Of a DNA stretch of 64,000 nt, positions 1 through 11,860 are shown in pieces (the stretch's first letter is position 1; the number at the start of each line of letters is the position of its first letter). Under the pieces are notes generated by a model, which was not told where the DNA came from, searched no databases, and was given only the letters and a program-made list of their open reading frames with translations. The stretch covers positions 7,897,012 through 7,961,011 of the forward strand of contig OZ024809.1 of NCBI GenBank assembly GCA_964017045.1. Direction: 5' to 3'. The position numbers and the translations under genes are program-made. This DNA is from Omphiscola glabra (lineage: Eukaryota; Mollusca; Gastropoda; Lymnaeidae).

Positions 1-1197
1 AGAGAGAGAGTGGGAGTGAGATAGAGACTGAGAGAGAGACTGAGTGAGAGTGACTGAGTGAGAGAGTGAGAGAGACGTAGAGACAGAGTGAGAGAGACTA
101 CTGAGAGAGACTGAGAGATAGAGAGAGACTGGGTGAGAGATAGAGAGTGAGATAGAGACTGAGAGAGAGAGCGTGAAAGAAAGAGAGAGGGGGGGAGAGA
201 GTGGGTGAGCAAGAGAGAGAGAGAGAGAGAGGGGGGGTGAGAGAGACTGAGTGAGAGAGAGACTGAATGAGAGAGACAGAGAGACTGAGTGAGAGAGACA
301 GAGAGACTGAGTGAGAGAGGCTGAGTGAGAGAGAGACTGAGTGAGAGAGGCTGAGTGAGAGAGAGACTGAGTGAGAGAGACTGAGTGAGTGAGAGAGACT
401 GAGTGAGTGAGAGAGACTGAGTGAGAGAGACTGAGTGAGAGAGTAACTGAATGAGAGAGTGAGAGAGACATAGATACTGAGTGAGAGAGACTACTGAGAG
501 AGACTGAGAGATAGAGAGAGACTGAGTGAGAGAGACAGAGAGGCTGAGTGAGTGAGAGAGACTGAGTGAGTGAGAGAGACTGAGTGAGTGAGAGAGACTG
601 AGTGAGTGAGAGAGACTGAGTGAGAGAGTAACTGAATGAGAGAGTGAGAGAGACATAGATACTGAGTGAGAGAGACTACTGAGAGAGACTGAGCGATAGA
701 GAGAGACTGAGTGAAAGAGAGAGAGATAGAGACTGAGTGAGAGAGAGAGAGTGAGAGAGATATACTGAGGGAGAGAGAGAGAGATTGGCAGAGAGAGACT
801 GAGGGAGAGAGAGATAGTGTGAGCGAGAGAGAGACTGAGTGAGAGAGAGTGAGAGATAGAGTGAGAGAGAGACTGAGTGAGAGAGAGAGACTGAGTGAGA
901 GAGAGAGACTGAGTGAGAGAGAGAGACTGAGTGAGAGAGAGAGACTGAGTGAGAGAGAGATACTGAGTGAGAGAGAGATACTGAGTGAGAGAGAGAGACT
1001 GAGTGAGAGAGAGAGACTGAGTGAGAGAGAGAGACTGAGTGAGAGAGAGAGACTGAGTGAGAGAGAGAGAGAGATGGCGAGAGACTGGGTGAGAGAGAGA
1101 GATGGCGAGAGGGAGAGAGACTGATTGAGATAGAGACTGGGTGAGAGAGAGAGAGACTGAGTGAGAGAGAGAGACGGTGAGAGAGAGAGAGGGGGGG
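1..1197. repeat. Purine-rich GA tract with GAGAGACTGAGT units
   Basis: The first 1.2 kb is almost pure GA on the plus strand, with interspersed ACTGAGTG steps and nested higher-order duplication (for example 440-530 resembles 620-710). It starts before the window. The reading frames through it are simple-repeat artefacts. Confidence 0.95.
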
Positions 1198-1376
1198 GAA
1201 TCACACAATTTCAATGTCTGCAGAAACAGTTGTTACAATAAAGTAGTAATACCATTTATTTAAATTTTAATATAGAATATGAATTTATGGTCAACCAATA
1301 CACAGTAAGAAGGCAGGGTGGTGCTTGGAGCAGAAACAAAATGACATACAGAGTTAGCAGTAGATCAGCTACAGTA

Positions 1377-1985
1377 CAGGGTGAGACGTAGGGTAGCACA
1401 AATTCAGTGCATGCAGGGTGGGTAGCACTAATGCACAGTGAGGCGTTTGGTTAGTACTAATACATCACTAAACATAGTCAATGTAGGGTGAGGCGCTGGG
1501 TAGCACATACATGGTGAGGCGTGGGATGGGATCAATTCGGGGTGAGAAGTGGGGTAGTACTAATACTTGTGAGGCGTGGGGCTACCAATAAAGGGTGAGG
1601 CGTGAGGCAGCACCAATACGTGGTGAGATGTGGGGTAGAAATAATGCAGGGTGGGGCGTGGAAAGCACTAATACATGTTGAGGCGTGTGTAGCACTAACA
1701 CAAGGTGAGGCCTGTGTAGCACGAATACAGAGTGAGGCGTGTGTAGCACTAATACAAGATTAGGCGTGTAGCACTAATACAAGATGAGGCGTGGGTAGCA
1801 CTAATGCAGCACCAATTTAGTAAATACATGGTGAGGCGTTGAGTAGCACCAATACAAGGCGAGGCTTTGTGTAGCACTAATGCAGGGTTAGACTGGGTAG
1901 CACCATTAAAGGGTGCGGCTTTGGGTAGCCCTAATACAGGACGAGGCTTTTGGGTAGCAAAATACTTGATGAGGCGAGGCTTTGA
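1377..1985. repeat. Degenerate about 28-bp array (GGGTAGCACTAATAC)
   Basis: Divergent tandem units share GTAGCACTAATAC and GGTGAGGCGTG. Spacing drifts, which suggests an old array. Confidence 0.8.
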
Positions 1986-2030
1986 GTAGTACTGACCAAC
2001 AGCTAGCTACAGAAAGCTGGGAGGTGATCA

Positions 2031-2215
2031 ACATTCGCCTGGGGTCGTACAAATAAGCCAGGGGGCGATAGAAATAGAAGCCAGGGGTGATAGACGTAAG
2101 CCAGCACGTGATAAAGATAAGCCAGAGGGTGACATAGATGAACCAGGAAGTGATTGAGATAAGCCAGGTGTTGATAGGGATAACCTAGCGGGTTCTAGAG
2201 ATGAACCTGTGCGAT
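2031..2215. repeat. Degenerate array (AAGCCAGGGGGTGATA)
   Basis: About seven units of 25-28 bp contain a variant of AAGCCAGGGGGTGATAGA. The remaining 2220-3240 shows AT-rich sequence with poly-T runs and nothing recognisable. Confidence 0.7.
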
Positions 2216-3269
2216 TAGAAATAAGTAGTATGAGAAATAGTTGTTCCTCTATTTTCATCTGTGGATTCCTTATTTTTATAATAACATGCTTGTTCTTATG
2301 ACGTATCTAATTCACTACGGTGTACTTTTGACACGTGACTCGTCGCTGTGAAACAAGCCAGGGACGTCTGCGGGGGTGAGATGGTGTGGGGGGGGGGGGC
2401 AGAGAGAGAGAGAAAAAAGGGGGGGGGGAGCAGCCGCTTCCAGTCTAAGTTAAAGGGTGATAAAAAGGAGGAAACTGGAGACATATGCATATAAAATAAA
2501 AAGCAATAATAATATAAAATTAAAGAGATAACGAAAAAGTAATTTTTATTATTTATGATTTAAAGAGTAGTAAATGTTTCCTTTCATCGATAGACAAATG
2601 AGTGAAATAGTGCGGCCAATGAAAAATCGTTACACTCGATAATATATCTGATGTTGTTCACAATAGGCCTAAACGTTTATCATACTTTTCAACATCCCGA
2701 TTGTAGACTGTAACCAAAGTTTAAACTTACATTATGCGAAAAAGCGCGACCTTTACTCGGAACAATACGGAAATAAAAAAAAAAAACTTTTCCATTTCCT
2801 TAAAGGCTTATATTAAAATATTTTGAATTAGTCCTTGATAAGTATCAAATATTGGCAATATGTTTTCAATTTCTGTCTCTTTAGAAAATGGGATGAAATT
2901 TTAAAGTAGGGCGGCTTGTTAATTCAATAATGTCATCAGACTTTAAAAATGTAGCTTTTAGTATAAATTATTGAAATCATATTAAAAAAATAATAATTTA
3001 AGATAGCTCTTTTTTTCTTTTTTTTTTTTACAAACCAATACTTTTTCTCGTTTGTTTTTTTTTTTTGCATCTGCTAAGAGTTTAACAAAATATTTGGAAA
3101 AGCTAATTATTATGCTTGCTTTTTGGCGACTGTGAGCTTTTTTTGAATGGAGATATTTTTTTTAAAATAATAAATTTATAAAGTAAACTAAATAAAATAG
3201 TTTGAAACAAAAAATTAAAAACAATTATTTTTTTTGTTCGGAAGTCGGCCACTTTGATCATTGGATTTG

Positions 3270-4050
3270 TGCTAGTTCTGTCTGTGGCGGCGCAGATGGC
3301 TACGGAGGCCGATTCTGGCACGAAATTTTCTTGTGCAGTAGGTGCAGATGAATGATGGGGCATCTCCTGGAGCAGAGTCAGACAGGGCCTTCGTGGCATG
3401 TCTCTTGCGCTCTGCAGCCGCTGTTCTGCCAACTTCATGTGTCATGGAGCTCCTGTGTAAAGTGGAACCCAATGATGCTCGATCCTTTGCTTTTTCCTCC
3501 CACGTGTCTGGGTTTATGTCGAACACTTTCAGTGAGGTTTTTAGGTTGTATTTAAAACGTTTCTTCTGCCCGAACCAGACCACTTTCCTTGTTCGAGCTC
3601 AGCATAGAAAATTCTTTTGGGCAGACGATCGTCTGACATTCTCACATGTCCCGCCCAGCGGATTTTTCTGAGTCTTGTTGTATGAAAGTGGTTCAGCATT
3701 CTTGCATGGCGTTGGTATACAGTCCACGTTTCACAGAAATAGAGAAGTGTAGGGAGACCTGCCTGTGTGAGCACCTCAGTGTCTGGGACTCTGTCCTGCC
3801 ATTTAATGTTGAGGATTTTTCTGAGTCTTGTTGTATGAAAGTGGTTCACCATTATTGCACGGCGTTGGTATACCGTCCATGTTTCACAGGCGTAGAGAAG
3901 CGTCGGGAGAACAGCCGCCTGATATACCTTCAGTTTAGTTTGAGTGCTGACAACTCTCCCGGTCCATACTTCTTAGTCAATTTTCCATAGGTTGCACTGG
4001 CTCTCACAATACGGAGGTTAACCTCGTCATCGATGGTTGCGCTTTGGGAC
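3270..4050 (-). mobile_element. Non-LTR retrotransposon ORF2 3' end, degenerate
   Basis: On the minus strand the translation contains LLYFCETWTVYQRHA, LNHFHTTRLRKI, IKWQDRVPDTEVL, RWAGHVRMSDDRLPKR and a basic KKRFKYNLKTSLK segment. It ends in a C2H2-like finger, CTYCTRKFRARIGLRSH. This is the usual tail of a LINE ORF2 after the reverse transcriptase. The frame is broken and a block of about 154 bp is duplicated (3661 and 3815), repeating the LNHFHTTRLRKI region. The clade is not assigned, and it is not a host zinc-finger gene. Confidence 0.85.
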
Positions 4051-4209
4051 AACATTACTATTTAGTAACAACTAAAGTCAAGGTCAAGACACATATAAAC
4101 TGGGTTGCTCTCCAAATATTTGTAGAATGATTCAAAACTAAATTCAATTATGCGCTAAAATGCACCACTGTGTGTTGAATTTATACAAAAAAATCCGTAA
4201 ATTTTCTAG

Positions 4210-4770
4210 TTTTCTGGGGGAAGGGCTCAATTATTCCTCTCCACAGGCCCACCCCCACCCCCGATTTGGCCGGGAGCCTTAGGCACCCTCGATTGCAGAT
4301 TTAAATCCCCCAAACATATCATTGTGACGCCACGGTGGAGGGGGGGCAAACTAAGATGAGACCAAAAGAATACACCGTGGCGTTCCACAAATGGAATGAA
4401 TGCAGATAATGGGGGCGCCATAATGCATCATTTACGCCCTAACAAATGTCAATGGCACAAATCCTCAATGTCCTATGTCTGGATCAAATTTTCTGAAAGT
4501 AAGACTGAACTCAGATATACTCCAAAGTGCACCCCTTGATTTTGAATTGATGAAAAATTTTCTGGGGAGTGATTAAACCCTTCCCAGTTTCGCTTGGGCT
4601 GGGGGGGGGGCGTCATCCCTCGATTTCTGACCGGACTCCCCCAATCCAAATGACAGTCTCTGTGACTTTTTAATTACACAAAACAAAAACAATGCAACAC
4701 AACTTTGGTGGGACCAACAAAGCATACCCCCAAGGCAGTGGTTCCCAATCTCTGCTAAGCACACACCTTG
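4210..4770. repeat. Local pair of related segments with C/G-rich runs
   Basis: Two segments (about 4205-4390 and 4555-4690) share a TTTTCTGGGG...CCTTCCC / GGGGGGGGG / CCCTCGATT pattern, suggesting a decayed duplicated repeat. No gene is seen between 4050 and 5270. Confidence 0.4.
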
Positions 4771-5282
4771 AGGACCGCTTAAATGTATGAAAAATTATAT
4801 TGGTAATTGCAGAAAACGGAAAAAATTTTTTTTTATTATTTCGTCGCTAGAATTAGATGAAAGCATTCTTTATTTAATGATTTTCCGAAAATATTGTTGA
4901 AAAGAAACAACAAGGCAAAAGTTTGGTTAAATTTTTAATGAAGATACAAATTTATAAAATTCCGTTAATTGAAAAGATATTTAAAATAGTGTAAACATTT
5001 TTTGTTGCAAATTTAAGATAATGTTGTTTTTTTTTCCAAATTTTAGCGAGAAAAAAATGTATCTCACGGGCGCAAAAAGAGGTATTGTATACCTATATTA
5101 TATAGCTGATAACTATTTCTCAAAATTAATATGAAGCTAGAAATGTAAACATAATTACAAAGATAATTCTTTATGAAATAAAGAGACTTCACAATAGCAG
5201 GTAGAAAGTATCGCAAAATGCCTATCATTATTATCCCCGTAACATCGGGTCATATATTCTAGTATATAAATAAAGCAAGTGC

Positions 5283-5590
5283 AAGCAGGAGCGGACCACT
5301 CCCCCTCACTACCCCACTCCCCTAGAAATCCTGCTCCCCTAAACCCCCTATACGCCACTCCACCTACACCCCAACCCCCTAAACCACACTTCCAACCCCA
5401 CTCCTCTAAACCCCCATTCCCCTTCCACCCGTACTCCCCTACACCCCCACTTCCCTTACATCTCCATTCCCCCTACATCCCCACTCCCCTACACCCCACC
5501 ACCTACATCCCCACTCCCCTAAACCCCCACTCCCCTAAACCCCACTCCCCTACACTCATACTCCCCCACCCCCAATCCCCCTTCTTATCA
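5283..5590. repeat. C-rich array (CCACTCCCCTAAACCC)
   Basis: Degenerate 15-20 bp units of CCACTCCCCTAAACCCC are strongly strand-asymmetric. The proline-rich frame is an artefact. Confidence 0.85.
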
Positions 5591-5675
5591 AACTGGATGC
5601 GTGTAAGTGTTATCAAAGCGTGCACATTCTTTGCAAAACTCTCACTCTCCTGGCATACAACTTGTTACCTTAGAG

Positions 5676-5873
5676 CAGTGGTTCTCAACCTACGTAATGC
5701 AGCGACCCTTTAACACAGTTCCTCACGTTGTGGCGACCCCCCAACCACAAAATTATTTTCGTCGCTACTTCATAACTGTGGTGTATATGTGTTTTCGGAT
5801 GGTCTGAGGCGACCCCCGGTAAATGGTCATTCGACCCTCAAAGGGGTCGCGACCCACAGGTTGAGAACCGCTG
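5676..5873 (+). mobile_element. SPIN-like non-autonomous hAT element, copy 1
   Basis: The element begins CAGTGGTTCTCAACCT and ends with the inverted AGGTTGAGAACCGCTG. It is flanked by a perfect 8-bp target duplication, CCTTAGAG (5668-5675 and 5874-5881). The interior shares TGTGGCGACCCCC, AAAATTATTTTCGT and GGTCGCGACCC with three other copies here and, from memory, with the SPIN hAT family. It has no coding capacity. Confidence 0.93.
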
Positions 5874-5984
5874 CCTTAGAGGATCATTGCACGTGGAAAC
5901 AAACATGTTAACCTACTTTACTAGAACATCAATAACATTCCATTCTTTACCAACATGGACGACAGATATCACTTCCTACTCAAA

Positions 5985-6560
5985 ATAGCTTTCGGAGCAC
6001 TACCGACTCTCATCACACTTGAAACACTGATAAAATTAACAACCCTTAAAAACAAAGTTTTTCGTATAAATCCTTTATAAAACGTTATATCGAACAACTT
6101 TATTTATAAATTTATAAAGAATCCAAATTAGTGCCCCCCCCCCCCAAGGCTCGTAACCGCCCATTGTTTTACGCTCCTGACCTATATTAATAATCTAATG
6201 ACAAACTCGCTTTTACACCGCAGATTTATTTGACCAACTATTTCAGAAACACGAAACAAACTATTACGCACTAAACGCACTTGAAAAAAAAGAAAAAACA
6301 ATCTCATTTGGTGCAATTTAGGTGAAAATTTATTTAGTGAGATCAGTTACACCATTTTTCCTTAATCTTCTCATTGATAAAACTGGATAAATTGATTTTT
6401 GAGGTGTGGGGATGGGGCTGCGATCTTAATGTAACGTGTTGTCATTTGCAACGAGTATATGTGCCATTTTGCAACTCGATAGGTTGACGGCAAGTGGGTC
6501 CATTAGGCGTCCGAAGATTTCCCCAGCCAACCACGAGCAAAAGCAAGGTTAATAGCAACG
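5985..6560 (+). repeat. Dispersed repeat family, copy 1
   Basis: This region matches 13930-14545 in order: ACAACCCTTAAAAACAAAG, AATTAGTGCCCCCC, CCGCAGATTTATTT, the CCAACTATTTCAGAA block, AATCTCATTT and CGTCCGAAGATTT. It has no recognised coding frame, and the element type is unknown. Confidence 0.75.
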
Positions 6561-6666
6561 ATTTTTTTAACAACATTTTAAAACTTCACGGTCTGCTCCA
6601 CATCTCATCAGAGTGACACTAAACTCTGGTGTAACATTTTACATTAACAAAACCCTTTCAACTCTT

Positions 6667-7059
6667 CCTGTCACACATAATACGACACTCTCGAACATTT
6701 TCATCTCTTCCTGTCACACATGATACGAAACTCTCAAACCCTTTCATCTCTTCCTGTCACACATAATACGAAACTCTCAAACATTTTCATCTCTTCCTGT
6801 CACACATAATACGAAACTCTCAAAGATTTTCATCTCTTCCTGTCACACATAATACGAAACTCTCAAAGATTTTCATCTCTTCCTGTCACACATAATACGA
6901 AACTCTCAAAGATTTTCATCTCTTCCTGTCACACATAATACGAAACTCTCAAACATTTTCATCTCTTCCTGTCACACATGATACGAAACTCTCAAACCCT
7001 TTCATCTCTTCCTGTCACACATAATACGAAACTCTCAAACCCCGTCATCTCTTCCTGTC
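6667..7059. repeat. 43-bp minisatellite, about 9 copies
   Basis: Units contain CCTGTCACACATAATACGAA followed by an ACTCTCAAA and TTTTCATCTCTT stretch. Two sub-types (ACATTTTC and AGATTTTC) alternate in blocks. No gene is seen in 7060-7430. Confidence 0.95.
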
Positions 7060-7431
7060 ATATAAATCTGACCTCTCAAAAAGGTACTACTGCAACTTTC
7101 ATCACGATGTGGACCCGCGCCCTTTCCACCAAAGATTCAGTCTTCTATTTAAATCTTTTTAAAAAAGCAAATCTTTTGATGTTAATATTATCATTATCTT
7201 CAGCACATTAAATGCTCTGTAATCATTACAAACGTCGCTTTTATCTTACACTGCTATCATCTTACACTGTCTTCACCTAAAGATTGAAAAATAAAATCAA
7301 AATCTTCGCCCCAGGCTGTCTTTATTATCCTCACCTTCGTCACAAATCAAAATAAATTTCTGATAATTTGTGAACTCAACGTTGATCACCTTTTTCTCCT
7401 TCTTACCTGGTTCACCTTACGTCTCCTTCTT

Positions 7432-8345
7432 ATCTGGCACAATTTCTCCTAATAACATATCCTTCTTTCCTGGCACAATTTCTCCTAATAACATATCCTT
7501 CTTTCCTGGCACAATTTCTCCTAATAACATATCCTTCTTTCCTGGCACAATTTCTCCTAATAACATATCCTTCTTTCCTGTCACAATTTCTCCTAATAAC
7601 ATATCCTTCTTTCCTGGCACAACTTCTCCTAATAGCATATCCTTCTTTCGTGGCACAATTTCTCCTAAAACATATCCTTCTTTCCTGGCACAATTTCTCC
7701 TAATGACATATCCTTCTTTCCTGGCACAATTTCTCCTAATATCATATCCTTCTTTCCTGTCACAATTTCTCCTAATAACATATCCTTCTTTTTTGGCACA
7801 ATTTCTCCTAATAACATATCCTTCTTTCCTGTCACAATTTCTTCTAATAAAATATCCTTCTTTCCTGGCACAATTTCTCCTAATAACATATCCTTCTTTC
7901 CTGGCACAATTTATCCTAATAACATATCCTTCTTTCCTGGCACAATTTCTCCTAATAACATATCCTTCTTTCCTGGCACAATTTCTCCTAGTAACATATC
8001 CTTTTTTTGGCACAATTTCTCCTAATAACATATCCTTCTTTCCTGGCACAATTTCTCTTAATAGCATATTCTTGTTTTTTGGCACAATTTCTTCTCATTA
8101 TGTCTCCTACTTACCTGGCACACTTTCTCCTAACTACGTCTCCTTCTTTCCTGGCACAATTTCTCCTAACTACGTCTCCTTCTTTCCGGGCTTATTTTCT
8201 CACCCTTACCTGGCACGATTCTTCCACCATACGTGCCATTCTTACCTGGCGCAATTTCTTCACAATATTTGTCATTCTTACCTGGCACATTTGTCTACCG
8301 TCCGTGACATTCCTACCTGACACACTTTCTCCACCTGCATATCAT
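7432..8345. repeat. 36-bp minisatellite, about 20 copies, decaying 3'
   Basis: Units contain TTTCTCCTAATAACATATCC and CTTCTTTCCTGGCACAA. After about 8090 the units change to AACTACGTCTCC and then fade. Because 36 is divisible by three, long frames run through it on both strands, and these are not genes. Confidence 0.95.
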
Positions 8346-8384
8346 GATCTCTTAATAGTGTGTGTTGTTTTTTAATTATCCTAT

Positions 8385-8692
8385 TTAATGGCAAGCGGGG
8401 AAAGTTTTGTCATCAACCCTTATTCCAACATCACAATTCATTAACCGAACCTCGCCCATAAACGGAATACTAAACTCACCACAACCGCACACAGAAACAT
8501 TAACTTCTTTATTGGCACTGATATCAACGTAGTGTACTGTTTGGAAGGGGTTAAGGAGATGGCGGTCCACTCTTTTCTTTATATCTAGGGACCAGATTTT
8601 CGGCCAACGGCAAGAGTTTTTCGTTGAAGCGGCGTGGCCAAAACTTTGGCCCGTCCCGGCGGGCCCCACCCTTAGCTACACCCCTGCTTGTG
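8385..8692. repeat. Decayed DNA-transposon-like fragment
   Basis: The end GCTACACCCCTG and the 8558-8692 interior resemble 32868-33007 (GGCGGTC...CAC, TTTATATC/TTATATT, GGCC-AAA, CCCGTCCC/CCGCCCC). No paired left terminus or target duplication was found. Confidence 0.4.
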
Positions 8693-9047
8693 TCCTTTGA
8701 AAAACTTAACTATCTTCTCAACTATGTTACCAAGCGCAGGGTAAAAGATTCCCCGTAAGCGTAATCTCATCAACTAATCGAAATATTCCAGTCGCCTTCA
8801 AAATATTTAGTAATTAAGTTAGAATCATGTGGTCATTTTTCGGATTCTCTATCCCCATCTGCTGTCTCCTCTGACTCCAAAACCTTCCTAAGCCAGCTAT
8901 TTTCTGGTTCAGTGCAATTGTCGAAATTAATGTTTTTTTATATATCTGGTGTCAAAACCTCCAAACAACCCTCATTCTAAACCTGCATATCCATTTTGCC
9001 CCCACCCCCTTAATTACAATATCAATTGCAGGGTTTCTTTCAGGCAG

Positions 9048-9095
9048 GTCTCGGGGGTGGGGGGGGGGTATTTACTCCCCCCCCCCCCCCGAGAC
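9048..9095. other. Perfect G/C hairpin
   Basis: GTCTC plus a G-run faces a C-run plus GAGAC around an 8-base loop (TATTTACT). It is either a tiny foldback or a slippage product. Confidence 0.7.
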
Positions 9096-9325
9096 ATGTT
9101 TTCTGATTGTATTTTACATTTTCAGCACATAAATAAAACAATTTGAACACAAGACTTTTATATTAAGTTATTTCACTAGTGAAAAAAGAGCTATTCAGTC
9201 AGTGAATCCTCTCAGTCATATCAGGGTATAAGCCCTCTCCCTCAGATATTAAGCCAACAATGGTGGTATCATCAGCAAATTTTGAGATTGGAACAGTGTC
9301 GCTTGAGCCCTGACTATCATTGTTA

Positions 9326-10346
9326 TATATTGTATACAGTACAGGGGAGAGAACGCAGTCTTGTGATATATTGTACACAGTACAGGGGAGAGAACGCAGT
9401 CTTGTGATATATTGTACACAGTACAGGGGAGATAACGCAGTCTTGTGATATATTGTACACAGTACAGGGGAGAGAACGCAGTCTTGTGATATATTGTATA
9501 CAGTACAGGGGAGAGAACGCAGTCTTGTGATATATTGTATACAGTACAGGGGAGAGAACGCAGTCTTGTGATATATTGTATACAGTACAGGGGAGAGAAC
9601 GCAGTCTTGTGATATATTGTACACAGTACAGGGGAGAGAACGCAGTCTTGTGATATATTGTATACAGTACAGGGGAGAGAACGCAGTCTTGTGATATATT
9701 GTATACAGTACAGGGGAGAGAACGCAGTCTTGTGATATATTGTATACAGTACAGGGGAGAGAACGCAGTCTTGTGATATATTGTATACAGTACAGGGGAG
9801 AGAACGCAGTCTTGTGATATATTGTATACAGTACAGGGGAGAGAACGCAGTCTTGTGATATATTGTACACAGTACAGGGGAGAGAACGCAGTCTTGTGAT
9901 ATATTGTATACAGTACAGGGGAGAGAACGCAGTCTTGTGATATATTGTATACAGTACAGGGGAGAGAACGCAGTCTTGTGATATATTGTATACAGTACAG
10001 GGGAGAGAACGCAGTCTTGTGATATATTGTACACAGTACAGGGGAGAGAACGCAGTCTTGTGATATATTGTATACAGTACAGGGGAGAGAACGCAGTCTT
10101 GTGATATATTGTATACAGTACAGGGGAGAGAACGCAGTCTTGTGATATATTGTATACAGTACAGGGGAGAGAACGCAGTCTTGTGATATATTGTATACAG
10201 TACAGGGGAGAGAACGCAGTCTTGTGATATATTGTATACAGTACAGGGGAGAGAACGCAGTCTTGTGATATATTGTATACAGTACAGGGGAGAGAACGCA
10301 GTCTTGTGATATATTGTATACAGTACAGGGGAGAGAACACAACCTT
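9326..10346. repeat. 41-bp minisatellite inside LINE reverse transcriptase, about 25 copies
   Basis: Units read CTTGTGATATATTGTATACA followed by GTACAGGGGAGAGAACGCAGT. Since 41 is not divisible by three and no phase contains a stop, all three minus frames stay open and cycle through the same peptides. The unit is the LINE motif B segment. Variants TATACAG and TACACAG occur along the array. Confidence 0.97.
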
Positions 10347-10370
10347 GTGGCGCCCCGGTGCTTATTTCTC

Positions 10371-11249
10371 GATTGTAGCAAAAAAAGTCACAGGAAAAAA
10401 AGTCACAGAAATAAATTCACAGGAAAAAAAGTCACAGGAAAAAAAGTCACAGGAAAAAAAGTCACAAGAAAAAAAGTCACAAAATATGTATCATATAAAC
10501 TCCTAATTTTCAGTGTTTGTCATATAAATCATATATCATATCATATTTAACAGTGAATGTTTTTGGGTTTGTGGATTTGTGGGTGGCTCTGTTCCACCAA
10601 GGCTTTTACATGGGGTCGGGATCCCAATGGCGTCGAGATCCCAAATGGGGTTGTGATCCCAATGAGATCCTTTTCTGGAAAGGTATACCAATCGGGAATG
10701 GGACCCAATTGGGGTTCTGATCCCAATGGTGTCAAAATCTCAATGGGTTCAGGATCCCAATGGGATCCTTTAGGGAAAGGGATCCCAATCAGGATCGGTA
10801 TCCCAATGTGGTCGGGATTCCAATGGAGTCAGAAACCCCATTTGGATCCCATTTGAAAACGGGATCCCAATCTGGATCAGGATCCCAAATGGGGTCGGGA
10901 TCCTAATGGGATACCAATCGGGATCGGTATCCCAATGTTGTTGGGATTACAATGGGATCGGGGTCCAAATGGGATCCAAAATTCCAATGGGGTCGGGATC
11001 CGATTTGGAAACGGGATCCCGATTGGGTTGTCAATCTGGATCTGTAACCCAATTGGGTCGGGATCCGATTGGGGTCGGGATTACAATGGGATATGGGATA
11101 CCATTTGGGGTGGGGAGCCCGATGGGATATGAGATACCAAACGGGATCCCACCACTCTTTTCAGAATTTATTTATGATATCTGATGACTGAATGCTTCTG
11201 TGACTTTTTTTCCTGTGACTTTTTTTCCTGTGACTTTTTTCCGCTCACC
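10371..11249. mobile_element. Non-autonomous DNA element with 8-bp target duplication, inserted in LINE
   Basis: The insertion splits the LINE frame exactly at TATTTCTC, which is present on both sides (10363-10370 and 11250-11257). Both ends carry inverted arrays of a 15-bp unit, AAAAAAAGTCACAGG (left 10374-10491, right 11199-11241 in inverse orientation). The interior 10605-11150 is a degenerate satellite of GGGATCCCAATGG-like units. It has no transposase. The 8-bp duplication fits hAT-like elements, but the ends do not look like a standard hAT terminus. Confidence 0.85.
10605..11150. repeat. Degenerate GGGATCCCAATGG satellite
   Basis: About thirty units of 16-19 bp contain GGGATCCCAATGGG or a variant. 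Most carry a GGATCC palindrome. The array lies wholly inside the 10371-11249 insertion. Confidence 0.9.
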
Positions 11250-11519
11250 TATTTCTCTGGTTAGAGATAGTTGGTCGTTTACCTTGACATATTGTGGGCG
11301 ATTTGTTAAAAAGTTCAGTATCCAAGCTTGAATATTTAAATTTACACCTAACGAGGAAAGTTTCTTGATCATAAGGTGTGGTTGATCATGTTAAATTCTC
11401 TTTCTGTTATTCTGTCTTTCTTATGGTAATATTTCGTATTTATTAAATACATTAAAATAACGTAACAGTCTTTGACTTAACACGACCTCTCTCTCCATAT
11501 TCCTCGCAATATCCCACAT

Positions 11520-11860
11520 TATATCACTTCACACCCAACAATACCCCACGTGCTCACTCCTCACACCCAACAATACCCCACTGTCTCACTCCTCATACCT
11601 AAGAATACCCAAATTTCTCACTCCTCCCACCCAACAATGCCCCTTTTCGCACACCTCACACCCAAAAATACCCAATTTTTTTCACTTCTCGTACCCTACA
11701 TTAAAACTCTTTCTCACTCCTCACACCAAAATATACCCCACCTTTTCCTTACTCACAATATCTCATTCTTCTCATTTCTCACATCCCAATACCCCCACAT
11801 TCTCATTTCTAACACCCCAATACCCCCATCCTCTCTTTTCTCACGCGCCACATTACCCCG
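11520..11860. repeat. Degenerate about 33-bp array (CACACCCAACAATACCCCA)
   Basis: Units share TCTCACTCCTCACACC and CAATACCCCA. The strand is strongly pyrimidine- and C-rich. Confidence 0.8.

Larger units (their letters stand above)
9199..11395 (-). pseudogene. LINE reverse transcriptase, interrupted and internally amplified
   Basis: Read on the minus strand, 11395-11258 encodes KKLSSLGVNLNIQAWILNFL and TNRPQYVKVNDQLSLTREI. After an 879-bp insertion the frame resumes at 10370 with the STGAPQGCVLSPVLYTIY segment (motif B), and at 9330-9199 with TVPISKFADDTTIVGLIS (motif C, FADD intact). Between motif B and motif C the 41 bp encoding QGCVLSPVLYTIY has been amplified about 25 times, so the enzyme is dead. 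The first part has a one-base shift near 11372. Confidence 0.9.

Noticed and set aside
3272..3583. C2H2 zinc-finger host gene
   Set aside because: The finger follows a LINE reverse transcriptase tail on the same strand and is the known style of LINE C-terminal finger. The frame is broken.
9199..10381. Long minus-strand frames of 220-363 residues in repeated YNISQDCVLSPVL-type peptide
   Set aside because: They arise from a 41-bp array open in all frames inside a dead LINE. Only the single LINE motif is protein-derived.
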